Under the pieces are notes generated by a model that was not told where the DNA came from, made no database searches, and worked only from the letters and a program-made list of their open reading frames with translations. A DNA stretch of 64,000 nucleotides from assembly GCF_000346465.2 (NCBI RefSeq), contig NC_034016.1:17086063-17150062 (forward strand). Direction: 5' to 3'. Below, one piece after another: positions 22,791-36,079 of the stretch (position 1 is the stretch's first letter; each line of letters begins with the position of its first letter). The translations under genes and the position numbers were made by a program. Source of the DNA: Prunus persica (lineage: Eukaryota > Streptophyta > Magnoliopsida > Rosales > Rosaceae).

Positions 22791-25408
22791 AATCGGAGGG
22801 AGGATCAAAACACGTCGTTTTGATCTTTCGTAAGGGTAGATGTACAAGTTGTGTGTTTACCTATAGGCCCAAGAGCTGGTTTTGGATGGTTGGTGTAGTG
22901 TGAAATTTTCCTTCTCTTTTTTTTTTTTTTTTTTCCTTTCTTTAAATTATAAAATCTCCAAGTTCGTTTATATCTGTAGGCTGTTAGCCGTCTATATATT
23001 ACTGGACAATATAAACTTTATGTCGATGGCCAAACAATTTTTCTTTGAAATTAAAATCAGTCAATGCAATCGGAAACCATGAGGAAAATGTATATATATA
23101 TTTCAGTTTGGAATTTTGTATAAATATATTAATATATAGAATGGTATTGATAAGATATTCAAAAGGGATTGAATTTCTTGGTTAATATTCCTACTCCCAC
23201 TTGGTAATATTCCATCTCATGTTTTATAATGGCATGGTGGGAAGCTCTCAAGAATGTGGGAGCACTAAAGACCCATCAACAGTCGCTTTTTCCTTTTCAA
23301 TTTATAAATTTAATTTTAAAATCTTATACGAGCAATAATCTTATACAAATTATCATAACGTTTGAACATAAGATAATTAATCTGCAAATCAAAACTAAAC
23401 CTCGTTAGCACAATCTAATAACCTTACTCTTTCTTTATTGTTGACCGCACACTATTTTCCTTTGATTGATCCTTCCTAAATTCTAGGCTAATTTATGTCA
23501 CGTGTACATATATGTCCTATATGTGACAAGTTGGTGACAGGAAGGACCTTACCGGCCCTGTATTAATCATGTTATGGTATACCTTAGTAATCTAGCATAT
23601 AAATATCAGGGTGGGTCCCATGACGGGACCTCACTAATGAACAAAAGATTTGTACCCCACAATTCACCCATCTAGTAAAGAGACGAGCAATAACACAGAG
23701 AGAAACAAATACAAAAAGGTATTCACTTCATGATATGTAATTTCGTTTGAGGAGAGATGATGATATAAACTATAATTGGGTTAAACTTTAGGGTTTTTTT
23801 TCTTCTTCTTCTATTTTTTTGCCCAAGGGTTAAACTTTAAAGTCTAGTGTCACGGATTGAGCATTTTTGTTAGTCAATCCAATCAATTATTCTGCTAGAT
23901 GTGATGTTTTTTACAATTGAACGTAGTCCTTTTAAATATGACTACCTGTAACAAAGAATTTGTAGTTTTGCTCTTTAAGAAAGATCATAGGTTTAAGTTA
24001 TAATATTCGTTTAGTATGTGTGAGTTTTAGTGCGTTACTGCCCATCTCAATAGAAAAATTCTTTTATAAAAAATATCACGACTGACTCAAATTCATGTAT
24101 TCGATTCTCCATTCTTTTTACCTGTTTTTATTAAAATATATATGTGAATATTTGTAACACCACTACTTCACCTGCTAAAGGCAAATCAGTTCGTTGAGCA
24201 TGCTTTAAGTGAACAAGACGATTTATATAATCTTTTACAAAATTGTCTTTAAAGTTTTTTGATTGCTTGCGCTTTGAAGCATTATTTTAAGAACTAACTG
24301 GTACCAAAGTAGTGCACACAGGTGTGGAATCCAACTTTTTTTTATCTCAAGTGCAAGAAAGCGAGCACATACCATGCATAATTTAAGATATGTGGAGTAA
24401 AGAAATTTGTTGTTAAGATGAGATCGAAATTAAAGTATGCACAAACTGCTTGCAATTTACTCTTTCCTTTTTCTTTTTCTTTTTCTTATTTGGGCACAAA
24501 ATTAAATACGATTTTGATTTGATTCCCGCTTTTCCCATGCATAATTTATCTACTTTGATGCCATCCAAAGTCATCTTTGAAGTGCGTTCCAAGTTCTGAC
24601 CACAAAAGCCAGTTTTCAGTGATTAATAAAGTTAGAATACTATTGTCATTGTCAGTTTGTGCAGAAGATGGTAGAAATGGTGGGACTATAACTAGAATTT
24701 TTTTATTTTTTTAAAAATATCTATATATATGTATATATGATATATGTATATATACATACATGTAAGCTAAGTTTGTGTACCAAACGATTCCGTAACGTTT
24801 CAAACTTGTTACATTACATGTAGGATTTCGAACTTGAGATCACTGGTTTATAAGTTAATTTTATTTTTTACTGAGTTAAACCCCCGTTAGCGAAGTTTGT
24901 ACATATTTGATTTTATCCTATTTTGTTCCAATAACTAAAATATTATCATATCATATACCCATCTACTGTATACACTAAGTGCACATATTCCTAAAGTGTA
25001 TACGCTCGAATGACAACGTATTAGAGTTTTAACACGGAAAAAAGCTAGAGAGAAACATATTTCATCTACAATAACGACTTGTCTACTGGTGACTCCATGC
25101 ACATATCAAGATATGTAATTTATGCTCATTAAATTCCTCCTTTTGCTATTCTATAAATCATCGAGTTCAACATCTTAGATCATATGGATCATGAATTCAG
25201 TCTTATTACTTTTCTCAATATTATATTTACAACATAAACTTACTAACAAAATAATTAACCCCACAAAAAGCTAAAAAGAGAAAAAGAAAAAGAAAACAAA
25301 TTACTTAACTTCACCAAAAAGTAGAAATTTCATTGTATATTAGTACCCTTTAAATCCAGTTGAGTAGACAGGAAAGTTGGAAACGAGACCATAGCAAAAG
25401 CACAAAAA
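22791..25408. other. AT-rich spacer after the subtilase; no gene seen
   Basis: 2.6 kb with a poly-T tract near 22917-22935, AT-rich palindromic runs near 24720-24770, and no coding signal or intact element that I can define. The first 150 bp are presumably subtilase 3' untranslated region. Confidence 0.55.
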
Positions 25409-25798
25409 CTAGGTAAGATCCACCCATTTTTTTGCTATTGTAGAATAACAGCTCCACCAAAACACAGACGGCATTTTTCTTGGCAAGAAATTATGCAGCA
25501 TTGACCACATAAATTCGTTCAAGCACCGGTCACAACGAACCGGACAGGAAGGAAAACTTTGCCAACAGATTCCTCCATAGCAGAGCTTAAAGCTCACAAG
25601 TGTGGCATTGGAATTATGGAGCACGAACAATGCTGCTACCTCTATGAGAAGAGCACCAAATATAAGAATGAAGGAGAAGATGGCAGAAATCAGAACGAGA
25701 GCAACGTTCGAGAAGTTCAATTCTAAGAACTTGAGGGCCAAGAAGTTTAAACCCCAAATGTAGGTCCAGTTGGATGCAAGAGCATCTGAGGTCCTCAT
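25409..25798 (-). CDS. Hypothetical small hydrophobic Cys-rich protein (uncertain)
   Basis: A 129-codon single-exon frame of a protein I do not recognise. It has a strongly hydrophobic stretch at about residues 30-60 (one or two possible membrane segments), then a Cys/Trp-rich second half with eight Cys (for example C-P-V-R-C-D-R-C) and a basic end. In its favour is a good TATA motif on the same strand (ctatatatataaag, about 25862-25875) roughly 65 bp upstream of the ATG. Against it are the lack of any family match, an A-run immediately before the start codon, and its place in a repeat-rich spacer. It may be a lineage-specific gene, a gene fragment or chance. Confidence 0.35.
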   Translation of the reverse strand: MRTSDALASNWTYIWGLNFLALKFLELNFSNVALVLISAIFSFILIFGALLIEVAALFVLHNSNATLVSFKLCYGGICWQSFPSCPVRCDRCLNEFMWSMLHNFLPRKMPSVFWWSCYSTIAKKWVDLT

Positions 25799-25861
25799 TT
25801 TTTTTTTTCCAAATGTAAAATAGGGTTAGAATTTAAATAGATAAGTGGGACTTGCTAGCAC

Positions 25862-25875
25862 TTTATATATATAGA
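25862..25875 (-). promoter_or_regulatory. TATA-like motif upstream of the 129-codon frame
   Basis: On the minus strand the sequence reads ctatatatataaag, a plausible TATA box placed about 65 bp before the ATG at 25798. It is AT-rich sequence in an AT-rich region, so chance is possible. Confidence 0.4.
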
Positions 25876-27299
25876 GGGAGCATTTTTAGGGTTTATCAGA
25901 TCAAGTTGAAAGGAGAGTGAGAGTGGTTCAGCTGGAAATTGATTGAAAAATAATCTAGTTGTGGAGCTTGATGTTGATGGTTGTGGAGCTTGACGCTGAT
26001 GGTTGTGGTGCAATGAGACTTTAAGTGGCTTTGGATTATTTTGAACATTTGATGCACATAAAACCAAGGCACAATATGTATTGGATTTGGACCCGACCTG
26101 AGTCAAGGCATAGCATAAGGGTAGAATTCTATAGTGAGGAACTTAGAGCACTTTCACCCATTTACTATTGCAAAAGGTAAGGGCAAGGCAATGGTTGTTA
26201 CTATTCACGTGAATAGTGGCAGCCCTTGCAAAAGATTGTGGTGTTTCCATCCATTGCCATGGCAATCACTATTTACATGAGATATGAGAAGATGAATTTG
26301 TATAGAGTTTTAGTGTGGGAAGTGAAGAATATGACTAAGTATTTATTTTTTAAAAATTCTGAAATTTTTTGTATTGATTTTTTAAATATTTTTTTGGTTG
26401 CTGACGTTAGCAAACCAAGCTAGAGCACGGACTCATTTTGCCTGAGGGCTGGCCTGGTTTGGTGGGCCCCAACAGCTGCCCTAGCAGCTTCAGCCTGTTG
26501 AAAGACGAATTTGGGACTTGAGCCCCCTTCTGCCATGGCAAGGGCAATCCGCTGGAACTGCTCTTATCTGAGGCATTATATGGGGGCTCATCTAATTGCT
26601 ATAACTATTGGAAGATCTTTATCTGAAAAAAAGAGGGGCAGCTTTTTTGCAATCTCTGGATCAAATCTTATCCCCAATTTTCTGAACAAGCAGGCATCTT
26701 ATGCATGAGAGGTTTTGAGCATGGGAATATATTATAACCTACGAAGATGGCCAAACAGTCCTCCCTCATTCACCTTCAAGTCATATATAGAGCAGTGCAA
26801 CACCCAACTACCTCATGTTCCTCCCATTGTCTACTAGTAAAAAGATATTTAGGAGAAATCAGTTTTTATTTTATTTTATATTATGTTTTATAATTAATAA
26901 AAAAAGAAATTCGAATATGAGACCCGTCAACATTCAGAACAGGAATACCAGTAGACCAAAAATTCATAAGTTATTATACTTGGGGGACAAAGAAATATTC
27001 ATATTGAAGATGCTAAAAGGATGAACATATTACTATTTCCCGTCATTCTCCCCGACATCATTTAATCTGAGTCTTCTGCTACATGCCATTTAATTGATGC
27101 TTCTTCTTTTTCAAAATATTTAAAATATCGATAGATATTTTGATATTTAATCTCGAGTGCAAGGAGACGAGCACACACATAACCGACTAGTATAGAGAAA
27201 ATCGATCTTTGGTGCAAGATGTCGGACACATTACAGAGGGAGTCTCGTCCAATTCAATCCAAAGTAGACTTCTTTTTTAATAGGCGAGACCCAAATTGA
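25876..27299. other. Spacer upstream of the ERD7-like gene, with one MITE
   Basis: Contains the Harbinger-like MITE at 26146-26563 and, near 27152-27178, a degenerate piece similar to the SINE at 7931-8043 (ctcgagtgcaagg core). The rest is AT-rich with nothing supported. From about 27290 it becomes GC-richer and is the promoter of the gene at 27552. Confidence 0.55.
26146..26563. mobile_element. PIF/Harbinger-like MITE with TTA target duplication
   Basis: A 418-bp element. The left end reads GAGCACTTTCA and the right end, reversed, reads GAGCAGTTCCA (nine of 11 match). TTA lies on both sides (26143-26145 and 26564-26566), the usual 3-bp duplication of this class. Inside is a tattcacgtgaata palindrome. 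No transposase frame is present. Confidence 0.65.
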
Positions 27300-27307
27300 C
27301 ACGTGGC
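27300..27307 (+). promoter_or_regulatory. ABRE/G-box CACGTGGC upstream of the ERD7-like gene
   Basis: A perfect CACGTGGC lies 245 bp before the start codon. About 85 bp further on, cgcgtgtct (around 27393) resembles the CE3 coupling element. Together they form the arrangement described for ABA-responsive promoters, fitting a dehydration-responsive family. The regulatory role is inferred. Confidence 0.55.
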
Positions 27308-27551
27308 GAGAGCTCAAGCACCCCGAACTAACAAGCAGGTACTTCAGAGCATCGACCCCCACGGTTGTTACGCGGCAAATCCTAGTGTCGCCGCGTGTCT
27401 CGAGCCTCTGCATCGTCGTCGTCACTGACACGCTTCCTCCATTTTCTTAAGCCCCAAGATTAGTCCAACCCTAATAAAACCCCCAAAATCTCTCGCTGTG
27501 TCTTCGCCAACCAAACATTGACAAAACTCAGAGACCAACCAATCCAAAACC

Positions 27552-30208
27552 ATGTCTGCTTCAAAACCCATTTCTCCTTCTTCTTCTTCGTCACCTTCGT
27601 CTCTGTACCCTTCAGCCGACATGAAAGACCTCGCTGAGAACCTCTTCCCGGAAGACGACTCCGTTTCTAACCGAAATACCCAATCATCCGAGGAACTCAT
27701 GGTCAAAATTCCAGGGGCCATCGTCCACCTCATAGAGAAAGACTCAAGCATCGAACTTGCCACTGGAGAACTCACCATAGTTAGTCTCCGCCAAAATGGG
27801 AACATAGTCGCTGTACTTGCCCGCGTAGGCGACCAGATTCAATGGCCTCTGGCCAGAGACGAAGCCGCCGTGAAGCTGGACCAGGCCCACTACTTCTTCA
27901 CTCTTCGGGTCCCTGCAAATGGGTCGCCGAAAAGAGACGAAATTGATGACCCGACCCATGAGAAAGGTCAGTTTGTTCTGCTGAATTATGGGTTAACTTT
28001 TGCTTCTTCGAAGGGGCAAGAGGGTTTGCTGAATGAGCTCGATCAGATTTTGGGGATTTACAGTTGTTTTTCGGAGGAGAGGGTGGAGGGGTTGGGGAAT
28101 TGGGAGGTTCTGGATGGGTCAGTGGGGAGGGACACATCTCAGGAGGAGAGGGCCGCGGCCTACTGGACTACGCTGGCTCCGAATGTAGAGGATTACAGCG
28201 GGAAATGCGCGAGGTTGATTGCGGCGGGTTCGGGTCAGGTGATTAGGGGGATTTTGTGGTGTGGGGATGTGACTGTGGATAGGTTGAAGTGGGGGAATGA
28301 GTTTTTGAAGATGAGAATGGGGCCCACTTCAGAATCAGAGATTAGTCCAGAGACTTTGAAGAGGATACAAAGGTGTGTTATTTGATTATTCAGAATTTGT
28401 TTTTTAGTTGAGTAAATCATTGTTTATGGTTTTAAACTTCTGTTAGTTTTGTTTGTGCTAGCAAATCTGCCTATCTGGTCTTTTGCACATTTGAATATGG
28501 TTTTTTCTTTTGACTGCCATGACCAATCTCCACTTGGCAACAAAAAAAATAAAAAATTCCTCCAAAATATTTTTGTGTATGAATTGAAGAGTCCACCTTG
28601 CATCACGTTTTACTGCCCATATTCCATTAATGAACCAGTATAAGGGGAATACTTTTTCAATTTTCATCCTTAATCTACAAAAGCGTCACTTTTGCTGCCA
28701 TAAATTTTCACCATGTTAGCAATTTTAGCATGTTTAAGGCACATGAGTTTTAGTTTCTTAATTTAAGATTGTCATATTTGTATACTACTAGACCAATGTC
28801 TTTTCCTTTGGGTTTGTACTTATTATGCAGTGAAGAGGGTGTATAACCTTTTATGGTGTAAATATTCAGGGTTAAGAAGTTGACAAAGATGTCAGAGGAC
28901 GTGGCCACTGGAATCCTTTCTGGGGTTGTTAAAGTATCTGGATTCTTCACAAGTTCTATAGTTAACTCTAAAGTTGGCCAGAAATTTTTTAGCCTTCTGC
29001 CCGGAGAAATCGTCCTTGCTTCCTTGGATGGATTCAGTGAGTCTTTTATCTCAAACACTTTATTTATACATATTCTTATGTCATGCTACTTTAGATACTG
29101 TAGATTTTCTACCATAGGCTTCTACACTAGCTTTAGTTCTCATGCTATACACATTTATAGAAAGGAAAAGAAGAATTATGAATTCTTATTGAAATTATTG
29201 TTCAGGAACAAATTTTCTGGTAGGGATTCACTTCCCACAGTTGTTGTCTTGTATTGGTGAGAAATTGGAAGTGTTTTCAGCTTTCCTTTAGATGATCATA
29301 TTTGAGATGTGGAGGAGCTGAAATCATGCATGTTGGGGTAGGAGTTTCAAACACAGAAGTAGGCTCTTAAAAGAACTAGAAACATGAGATAATATAGGAC
29401 ATTGGAATCTCTGTTTATTCTTTGCCTGTTTTTTTTCTCTTTTTTCTGCAATTGTATAAACTAGGAACTAGTGGCATTTTTCCTGTCCTCAATGTTTGTT
29501 GTTTGTGTGCAAACACAGACAAGGTCTGTGATGCTGTTGAAGTGGCGGGAAGGAATGTTATGTCAACCACATCAGTTGTCACCACTGGACTTGTTTCACA
29601 GAGGTAAGTCTAAATTTAACCATGAAAATTATTAATGCTTCAATTCAATCCTTATCCCCTTGATGATTTGTACAATAATCACTTTACATCACGAACACCA
29701 CTTTTCCAATAGTTAGCATTAAATTTTGTGATGATGGTGCTCTGTTCTGTGGATTGTTCATATTTCTATTGAGTGGATGGCTGTTTTTTAATACAGATCT
29801 TATCCCACTAATATTGACAGCATCATTCTTGAGAACCATATCCTAATTGCACAACTATTGCAGCTGCATGCCTGTAGCTTGATTTTTAGAGCAAGTTCCA
29901 TGGTTGGCTGAGACTTGGACTTAGTTCGTTGCCCTAATGTTTGAAACACTATTTTTTTTTCTTTGATATATGAGTGTTCACTGGGGAGAGCACATTACTG
30001 AACGTGATTTCTTCATTGCAGGTATGGAGAACCAGCGGCAAAGGTAACGAATGAAGGGCTTGATGCTGCCGGGCATGCTATAGGGACGGCTTGGGCTGTG
30101 TTCAAGGTGAGAAAGGCTATAAACCCGAAGAGCGTGCTCAAGCCTACAACCCTTGTTAAAGCTGCTGCTGAATCAAAGTCCTCCAAGCTGAAGTCTCAAA
30201 CTAAGTGA
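27552..30208 (+). CDS. Senescence/dehydration-associated protein, ERD7-like
   Basis: Four coding exons: 27552-28372, 28870-29036, 29519-29603 and 30022-30208 (419 residues). The N-terminus (1-45) is Ser/Pro-rich and probably disordered. Residues about 50-170 form the conserved N-terminal block (L-M-V-K-I-P-G-A-I-V-H-L-I). The C-terminal senescence domain (PF06911 type) covers about 215-395, including the G-I-L-S-G-V-V-K-V-S-G-F-F segment and the K-V-C-D-A-V-E-V-A-G block. The C-terminal tail is Lys/Ser-rich. ERD7 proteins of Arabidopsis associate with membrane lipids and are induced by drought and cold; the closest relatives I recall are At4g35985 and ERD7 (At2g17840). Molecular function is not settled. 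The promoter carries an ABRE at 27300. The gene converges with the amino-acid permease on the other strand. Confidence 0.94.
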
Positions 30209-30853
30209 TGGATACTTGGGGTGGTGGGTTGCTCCTTTAGCTGGCCTCTTTTGGTTGCTGTTTGCGATTGCACTTATCCGTTATTTTGAAAATTAAGGGA
30301 TTGTTCAGATTTTATTCTGTCCATTTTGCCATGATCTGAAAACGATGGGGTGTCTGCACCAAAAATGTAAATGTACTAATAGGCATGTGACCGATTGTGA
30401 CAAGAGGCCATATCTTAATCTACAGTTAGATTTTTAACCTCGCGGGTTCATCGTCATGCCCATGATCTTCATAGATAAATATAAATACATATATATCATG
30501 AAAACCACTGTTTCAAAGTAGGCACTGAGTTTTGTTTTTCATATTATCATGTTGCTCTGGAATCTTAATAATGTTGCTATCAATTAAGATGCCAAAGTTG
30601 TGCTTCAGGCAATTACAAGTTGTCTGCTTCTGCAGCCAAGTTGGCCTGCATTTCACGAGCAGCGCATAAGATTTTACAACAATAAATAGTAAAAGAAGAC
30701 ATCTTATTCCTTTTTGTAACTCCTTGCAATGTTTTCTTTTTCTTGTTTTTAAACCCTCTATCACTCATACACAGCAGTCACTAGATATACACATGCTTTC
30801 ATCAAATTCCTAGTCTGTAAAGCCTTCCATTTCATGAGCATCTTCTTCAGGCT
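30209..30853. other. Convergent intergenic spacer between ERD7-like and permease genes
   Basis: About 640 bp shared by the 3' untranslated regions of two facing genes. No element or RNA gene seen. Confidence 0.6.
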
Positions 30854-33800
30854 TCAATAGCTAGTTTTAAAGGGTTTATAAGTCTTGAGATCCAGAACCA
30901 CACCAGCCACAGAACCGACTGCAGCAGCTATGGTGACAAGGAGACAACTGATGCTAAGCATCTTAAGCCCAACCCATCTGCTGCTCCATTTCCCAATCTT
31001 CTGTTGAGCAATGTACATCTCAACTGGGAAGTAAACTGTCAATGGCCAGAACCCAAAGGCTCCAAGAATTCCAACCACATCATTGAAGAAAGGCAGCAGC
31101 ATGGATATGAGGGTTGTTATCATGACAAATATGGTCCTCCATACTAAGCGAAACAGGTTGAGTTGGTAGACGCCATAGAAAGGGATTGGTATGTCATATT
31201 CTGCAGTTACAAAGTCCCTCTTTGGCCACCTCTGTGCGCTCCATTTCTCCACAAATGCAAATAAAGGCTGGCAGTAGACCTGCAGGCACGGGTTTAGAAC
31301 TTTGAAATAGACAAATATTCCTTTTAATAAACGAGGGGATCTTGCAAAAGGACTCAACTTGATGGGGCTACTTAGAAAAGTAACATTTCTCTATAAATTT
31401 TGCAAAGTAATTCGTGTTAGAAAACAATGAGTCTCAAAAGCATAAGTTGTCAGGGAATGGGCCAACAATGTATATCAAGCTTATAACTCAATTGAAATTG
31501 AAAGGACTGAAACAACCTTACTTAAATTTGAGATACCGGAAAGAATCAAAGACAACAAAGACTGGTGACAATTGTAGAGTCGAGATTGTTAAGATTTTAG
31601 CAATTGGATGTATAAGTTGGAGTATTTCGGTCTTTTCAGTATAATATGAGTTTTTTTTTTCCTACTTAACGAATGCTGAGAAATTATAAAATATTCAATT
31701 TACATTGCAAGACGGGTTTACTATTAATTGCATTGCTCTAAACTCAACAAGCGGCTCGGAGGCATACCTGAAATGCACCAACAAGGTGGACAACAATAGC
31801 AACATTGGCAATATCTAGTAGCCAGTAAGGTTTGTAGAATCCAAAGCCAGTCAAGAGGTTGCCTGGGGCCAGGTCACCAAAGGCTGCATACCCAAAGCAA
31901 CCACAGAATAGATAGAACACTGTGGTCAGAGCTATGCTGAATACAGTTGCCTTCTTCATGGTCTTATGTTCTGCAGGAGGAGATCTTATTGTATCCTGCA
32001 GTGCACATCAAATTTGCTAGCATTAACAATCAGATGCTACAATTAAAAAAAGAAGAGGATAATATAGTTGTTTCATTTGCTCAATATATTGCAGAAGTAC
32101 CTGAATTTCAATGAGAACCAAAGAATAAGAGTAAGCAAAGGCAATAGCTCCAAGAGCTTGCATGCTCCTCCACATCTTTTGTGTAGGAGTAACTGTTCCT
32201 GCATGGGTTACTGTCCCTATGCTGATACCCAGTAGGCTTCCTTTAAATCCCCCATTTCCTGAAAAAATATAACAAAAATTGCAGCTGTTCATATATATAC
32301 AATGAAAAAAAGGATATCATGAAGTTTATCGACTTTCAGACTTTACGATTTTTTTTGGTCTCACTTTCATAGCTGAAGTTTGCATATAACAGATTACAAG
32401 TATGTAATAAGAATATTAGTTGTACCTACAACTTTGCCAATGCCAAGTCCGAGGCCAACAGAGGAGTATGTGAAGGACATAATGGCAGCTACTATTGAGA
32501 GCCACCATACTTGATTAAAATCTGGGATCTGAGAAAATATCACCTCTATGATTCCAAATGTTATCATGTACCCATTGCTTGACATGTGGCATGGATCTTT
32601 CCCTCCACTTTTATGGTAACAGTTTGATCTCTTTATTGCCCTAATACACAAATCATATGCTAATAAATTACAGTTCATCTGCTGGTAAGTATTTTCTATG
32701 TTCAAACAGAACACAAGAATTTAGTTTACTCAGGCAACTTACATCATGCTGACAGATGAGGCAATGGTGTAACCAATTGCTACACCAAATAGATTGAAGT
32801 ACTGGACCAACCCACATAACATGACCTTTCTTCCTCCTGCAACTCCAAATTGGCATCATCACAACCAAAACCAATCATTTCCATAGTTGAAAGGTAGCTA
32901 ACGAGTAAAGACAATCCCTTACCTAAGTTGGCCTTGATAGCATCCATGTAGGTATAATTTCTCTGTCCTGTGACAGGGTCACCGGACCGGTAGCACATTG
33001 CTAGGAGATTGGAAGTGTAGAGATTAACAAGGGCAAAAAGCAGCAGGACAGATGGTCCTGCAACCCAACCAAGCTGAGCTATTGCCCATGCTAAGGAAAG
33101 GACACCAGATCCTATAACTGCTGTGATAATATGTGACGCTGAAGTCCAAAAATTTCCTGCACCAGCAACACCTTGTGATTCTTGAACTATGATTAAGGTA
33201 CTAATTACTTGATAATTGATATCAACTTATCATAAACTCATAAGTTGGTCCTGCAGAAGAAAAAAAAAACTCTGCTTTTTGGAAAAGATCTTATGCATAT
33301 ATATTTTATACAACTGAATCTATTGAGACCATGCATGCAAATTATCACTTTATTGACCCAAATCAGGAAATAGAATATATATATAATAATGAGAGTTTTG
33401 CCTGAAATTCAACATGGGTTTTTAAGTTCAAAGTTAAGTTTATTAATTGAGTTCCATGTAGCTGAAAAATGAAGCATGGTTTTGAAGAAAACACATTACA
33501 ACATGATTGTTTTTCCTTGAAAAGGAAAGTGGTAAAGCAAATTATTCAAAGATGGGTTCTTGAAGGTAAAACCTCAATGCTAAATTGGGTAAGTGTAGCT
33601 ACCTGTTCTCTTCAGGCGACCATCATCATCAAAGCATTTGGAATAGCTGGACTGAGGGTTTATGGCTTCAGACTCAGTGACTTTGGGTTGGACTTCCACT
33701 TGCAAGTAGTGCCTGATGTCATGCCTCTCTTCCACCTGAGATTGAAATGCAAATAATTAAATACACCAATAAATATTATTCTAACCTGTAAAGAATAAAT

Positions 33801-33880
33801 AAAGAAATAAGAACTGAGAGAGAGGCTCTCACAGCTCCATGGTGGATTCTGCTTGGAAGAGTTCTACTTCTTTGCAACAT
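30854..33880 (-). CDS. Amino-acid permease (AAP family, AAAP/ATF superfamily)
   Basis: Proton-coupled amino-acid importer, probably in the plasma membrane. Eight coding exons, in reading order: 33880-33833, 33735-33603, 33156-32923, 32836-32743, 32640-32426, 32258-32101, 31995-31768 and 31279-30854, giving 511 residues. The start is the ATG at 33880, which gives M-L-Q-R-S-R-T-L-P-S-R-I-H-H-G-A and joins in frame through a GTGAGA donor; the nearer ATG at 33840 runs into a stop after three codons. Landmarks are K-C-F-D-D-D-G-R-L-K-R-T-G before the first membrane segment, A-S-H-I-I-T-A-V-I-G-S-G-V-L-S-L in segment 1, a Cys-containing H-K-S-G-G-K-D-P-C-H loop, and the C-terminal L-D-L-K-T-Y-K-P-F. 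About 11 membrane segments are expected. It belongs to the AAP2/3/4/5-like side of the family; the exact member is not resolved. Confidence 0.94.
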
Positions 33881-33918
33881 TGCTTCAAGGTAACAGAAAT
33901 AGTATTCAGAATATCACA

Positions 33919-33940
33919 GAGAGAGAGAGAGAGAGAGAGA
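33919..33940. repeat. (GA)n microsatellite in the permease 5' leader
   Basis: A GA run of about 22 bp (CT on the gene's strand), about 40 bp before the start codon. Confidence 0.85.
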
Positions 33941-35721
33941 AAAGATGGATGTTTCAAACTTTGAAGTGGGTTTTTACAGATGAAGAAAATGAGTTGATTA
34001 GAAAGAAGTACAGTACATAAGGGATCGTGTAACACACACACCTTATAGTGCTTGTTCCAAAATTCTTGTCAACTTTGAATCAAATCAAGTTCAAAAACTA
34101 AGTATGGTGTTTAGGAAATGGGTCATGCTAGGGAGACCAACTTTAGATACCAACTTGTGTACCAACTCTCTAATAGAGGTGGAGCCCAATACAAGTAGTT
34201 TAAGGAATAGTTAAAAGTAACTTAATCAATAATTAGTACCAGAACTTCCGGAAAATTAAGCTCTTTTGTGGATGATTTTGTTTAAGACCAAAGAAACGTA
34301 TGTCTGCTAACTTCCTGGAAACATGGCATCATAGCAAGATGCATATTTTAATTCCCAGCCCCATGATATGTTTAAGTACCCATTTTTCACATTTACCACA
34401 GTCCTCGTGATGAAGCTGCATCTTTGTACTTTATAAAAAAAATGGTGTAGAAAATCCCTATGTGAAAATGAAATGCAAATTTAATAAGAAAAGTTTGAAA
34501 GGAATGGGTTGTATATCCGACATTATAGAAGATAATGTTGAACTTTGGTAATCAATAGTCTTCATTAACTGTTATTTTCCCACACTTTCGACACTTGCTC
34601 ATGATGACCGTCCCAAATGAAATGGACATATATATTTTTGTTTGTTTTTGTTAATAATGGTTATTTACTCTTACAAGCTACTTTGAGAGACGAGAAGTAA
34701 AACACAAAATTTCGACCGTATGATAAATTACTTCTAACTACTTCAACTACAAGTTGTAGTCATTTCGTACTTGTAATGGTTGTTAAGATTTAATTTCTAC
34801 TGTATTGCATATGAAAATGGTAGCACGTCAATTTTCCACTTTGGGACATGAAGGCTAAACCATATATATACCTCTTTTTGCGACTGTTCTTACCCTTTTT
34901 GGGTTTTTAGGTTTTTGGTTTTTGGGAAAATGGAAAGTGGGCACGGCTCAGCTGGGTAATAGTGAGAAAAATATCTTCCTCTTCATGTGGATAAGTGGAG
35001 TCTCTTGGAGTCAACGACTAACATCTCAAAAGAAAGGTCTCATTTCTATAATTTATTCATGGAGCATTCTTGCCCCACTACACACTTTCTATATTATTAT
35101 GCTTTGTGACTCACCCCTCCACAATCAACAGCTTCAAGAACCCTACTGATACCACATTACTATAGAATCCATGAGAGGGTGTGTTTCACAAAGTTATTGT
35201 TCATTTTGATTATTGTTGAGTGCTTCCCATTGATGTGAAAAGTAGTGGTGTTTTGAGGCACAAATACCATAGTATGCATTCACATTAAAAATAACTCAAG
35301 AAAATCTTATTTGATGATCAACTCACTAGAAACGAGTAATATTTTCTTTATTATATGAGTTGATTGCATAATATAACAGTTGTCGATTAATAATTGATGT
35401 AACACACAATGTAAGAAACAAAATTCGTATGAATACATGCTCAAAATCATGTAGGTTTGTAGCAACTAGGATTGTATATGCTTGTGAACACGTGAGGCAC
35501 ACACATATATAGCTAGGGTTTAGTGGTGAACAATAATAATTGTGAAGAATATCAGATTTTTAAAATTTTGTATGATTGGAATTGTTGATTATATAGGGGT
35601 GAATGAAAGGCGACAAGATAATGTAATCATTATTGTTTTGGCGAAAGGAAACGAACTCGTAATAATAGACTGAATCTTTTGTTTTCAATCCCCTGTCTGC
35701 ATATCATCTGTGTTACCTGAG

Positions 35722-35747
35722 AAACCTAACCTAACCTAACCTAACCC
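35722..35747. repeat. Short (CCTAA)n-type array
   Basis: acctaacc repeated about four times in a row, ending in ccctc. The 5-bp period differs from the plant telomere heptamer, so it is not a true interstitial telomere repeat. Confidence 0.7.
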
Positions 35748-36079
35748 TCTCAACACAAACTCCACTTGGAAGCTACACAAGTATTCATCGTCCCTACCTA
35801 CCACTCATATTGCGATCACATGTTTAGTGGATGTACATGTAAAATAATAAATAATAAAAAATGCTACAAGGAAAAAAGAAACATAAAACCCACTAATTTT
35901 TTTTTGGCCAAGAAACCAACTAAATTGATTGGATTATCACCAACAAGTTCGTCATCCAATTTAATTACGTCGATTTAGAAATTTTAGAAATTCAATTTAG
36001 ACCGCCAAATCATCAAAACAGAATTGAATTGGATCTTGAAATCATTAACAATAGTTTTAACCCAATATTAAATCGGATT

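Noticed and set aside
33829..34041. Permease start at the ATG at 33840
   Set aside because: That frame stops after M-E-L. The ATG at 33880 splices in phase to the conserved permease exon and gives a family-like N-terminus.
35722..35747. Interstitial telomere repeat
   Set aside because: The unit is 5 bp (CTAAC), not the plant CCCTAAA heptamer, and only about four copies exist.
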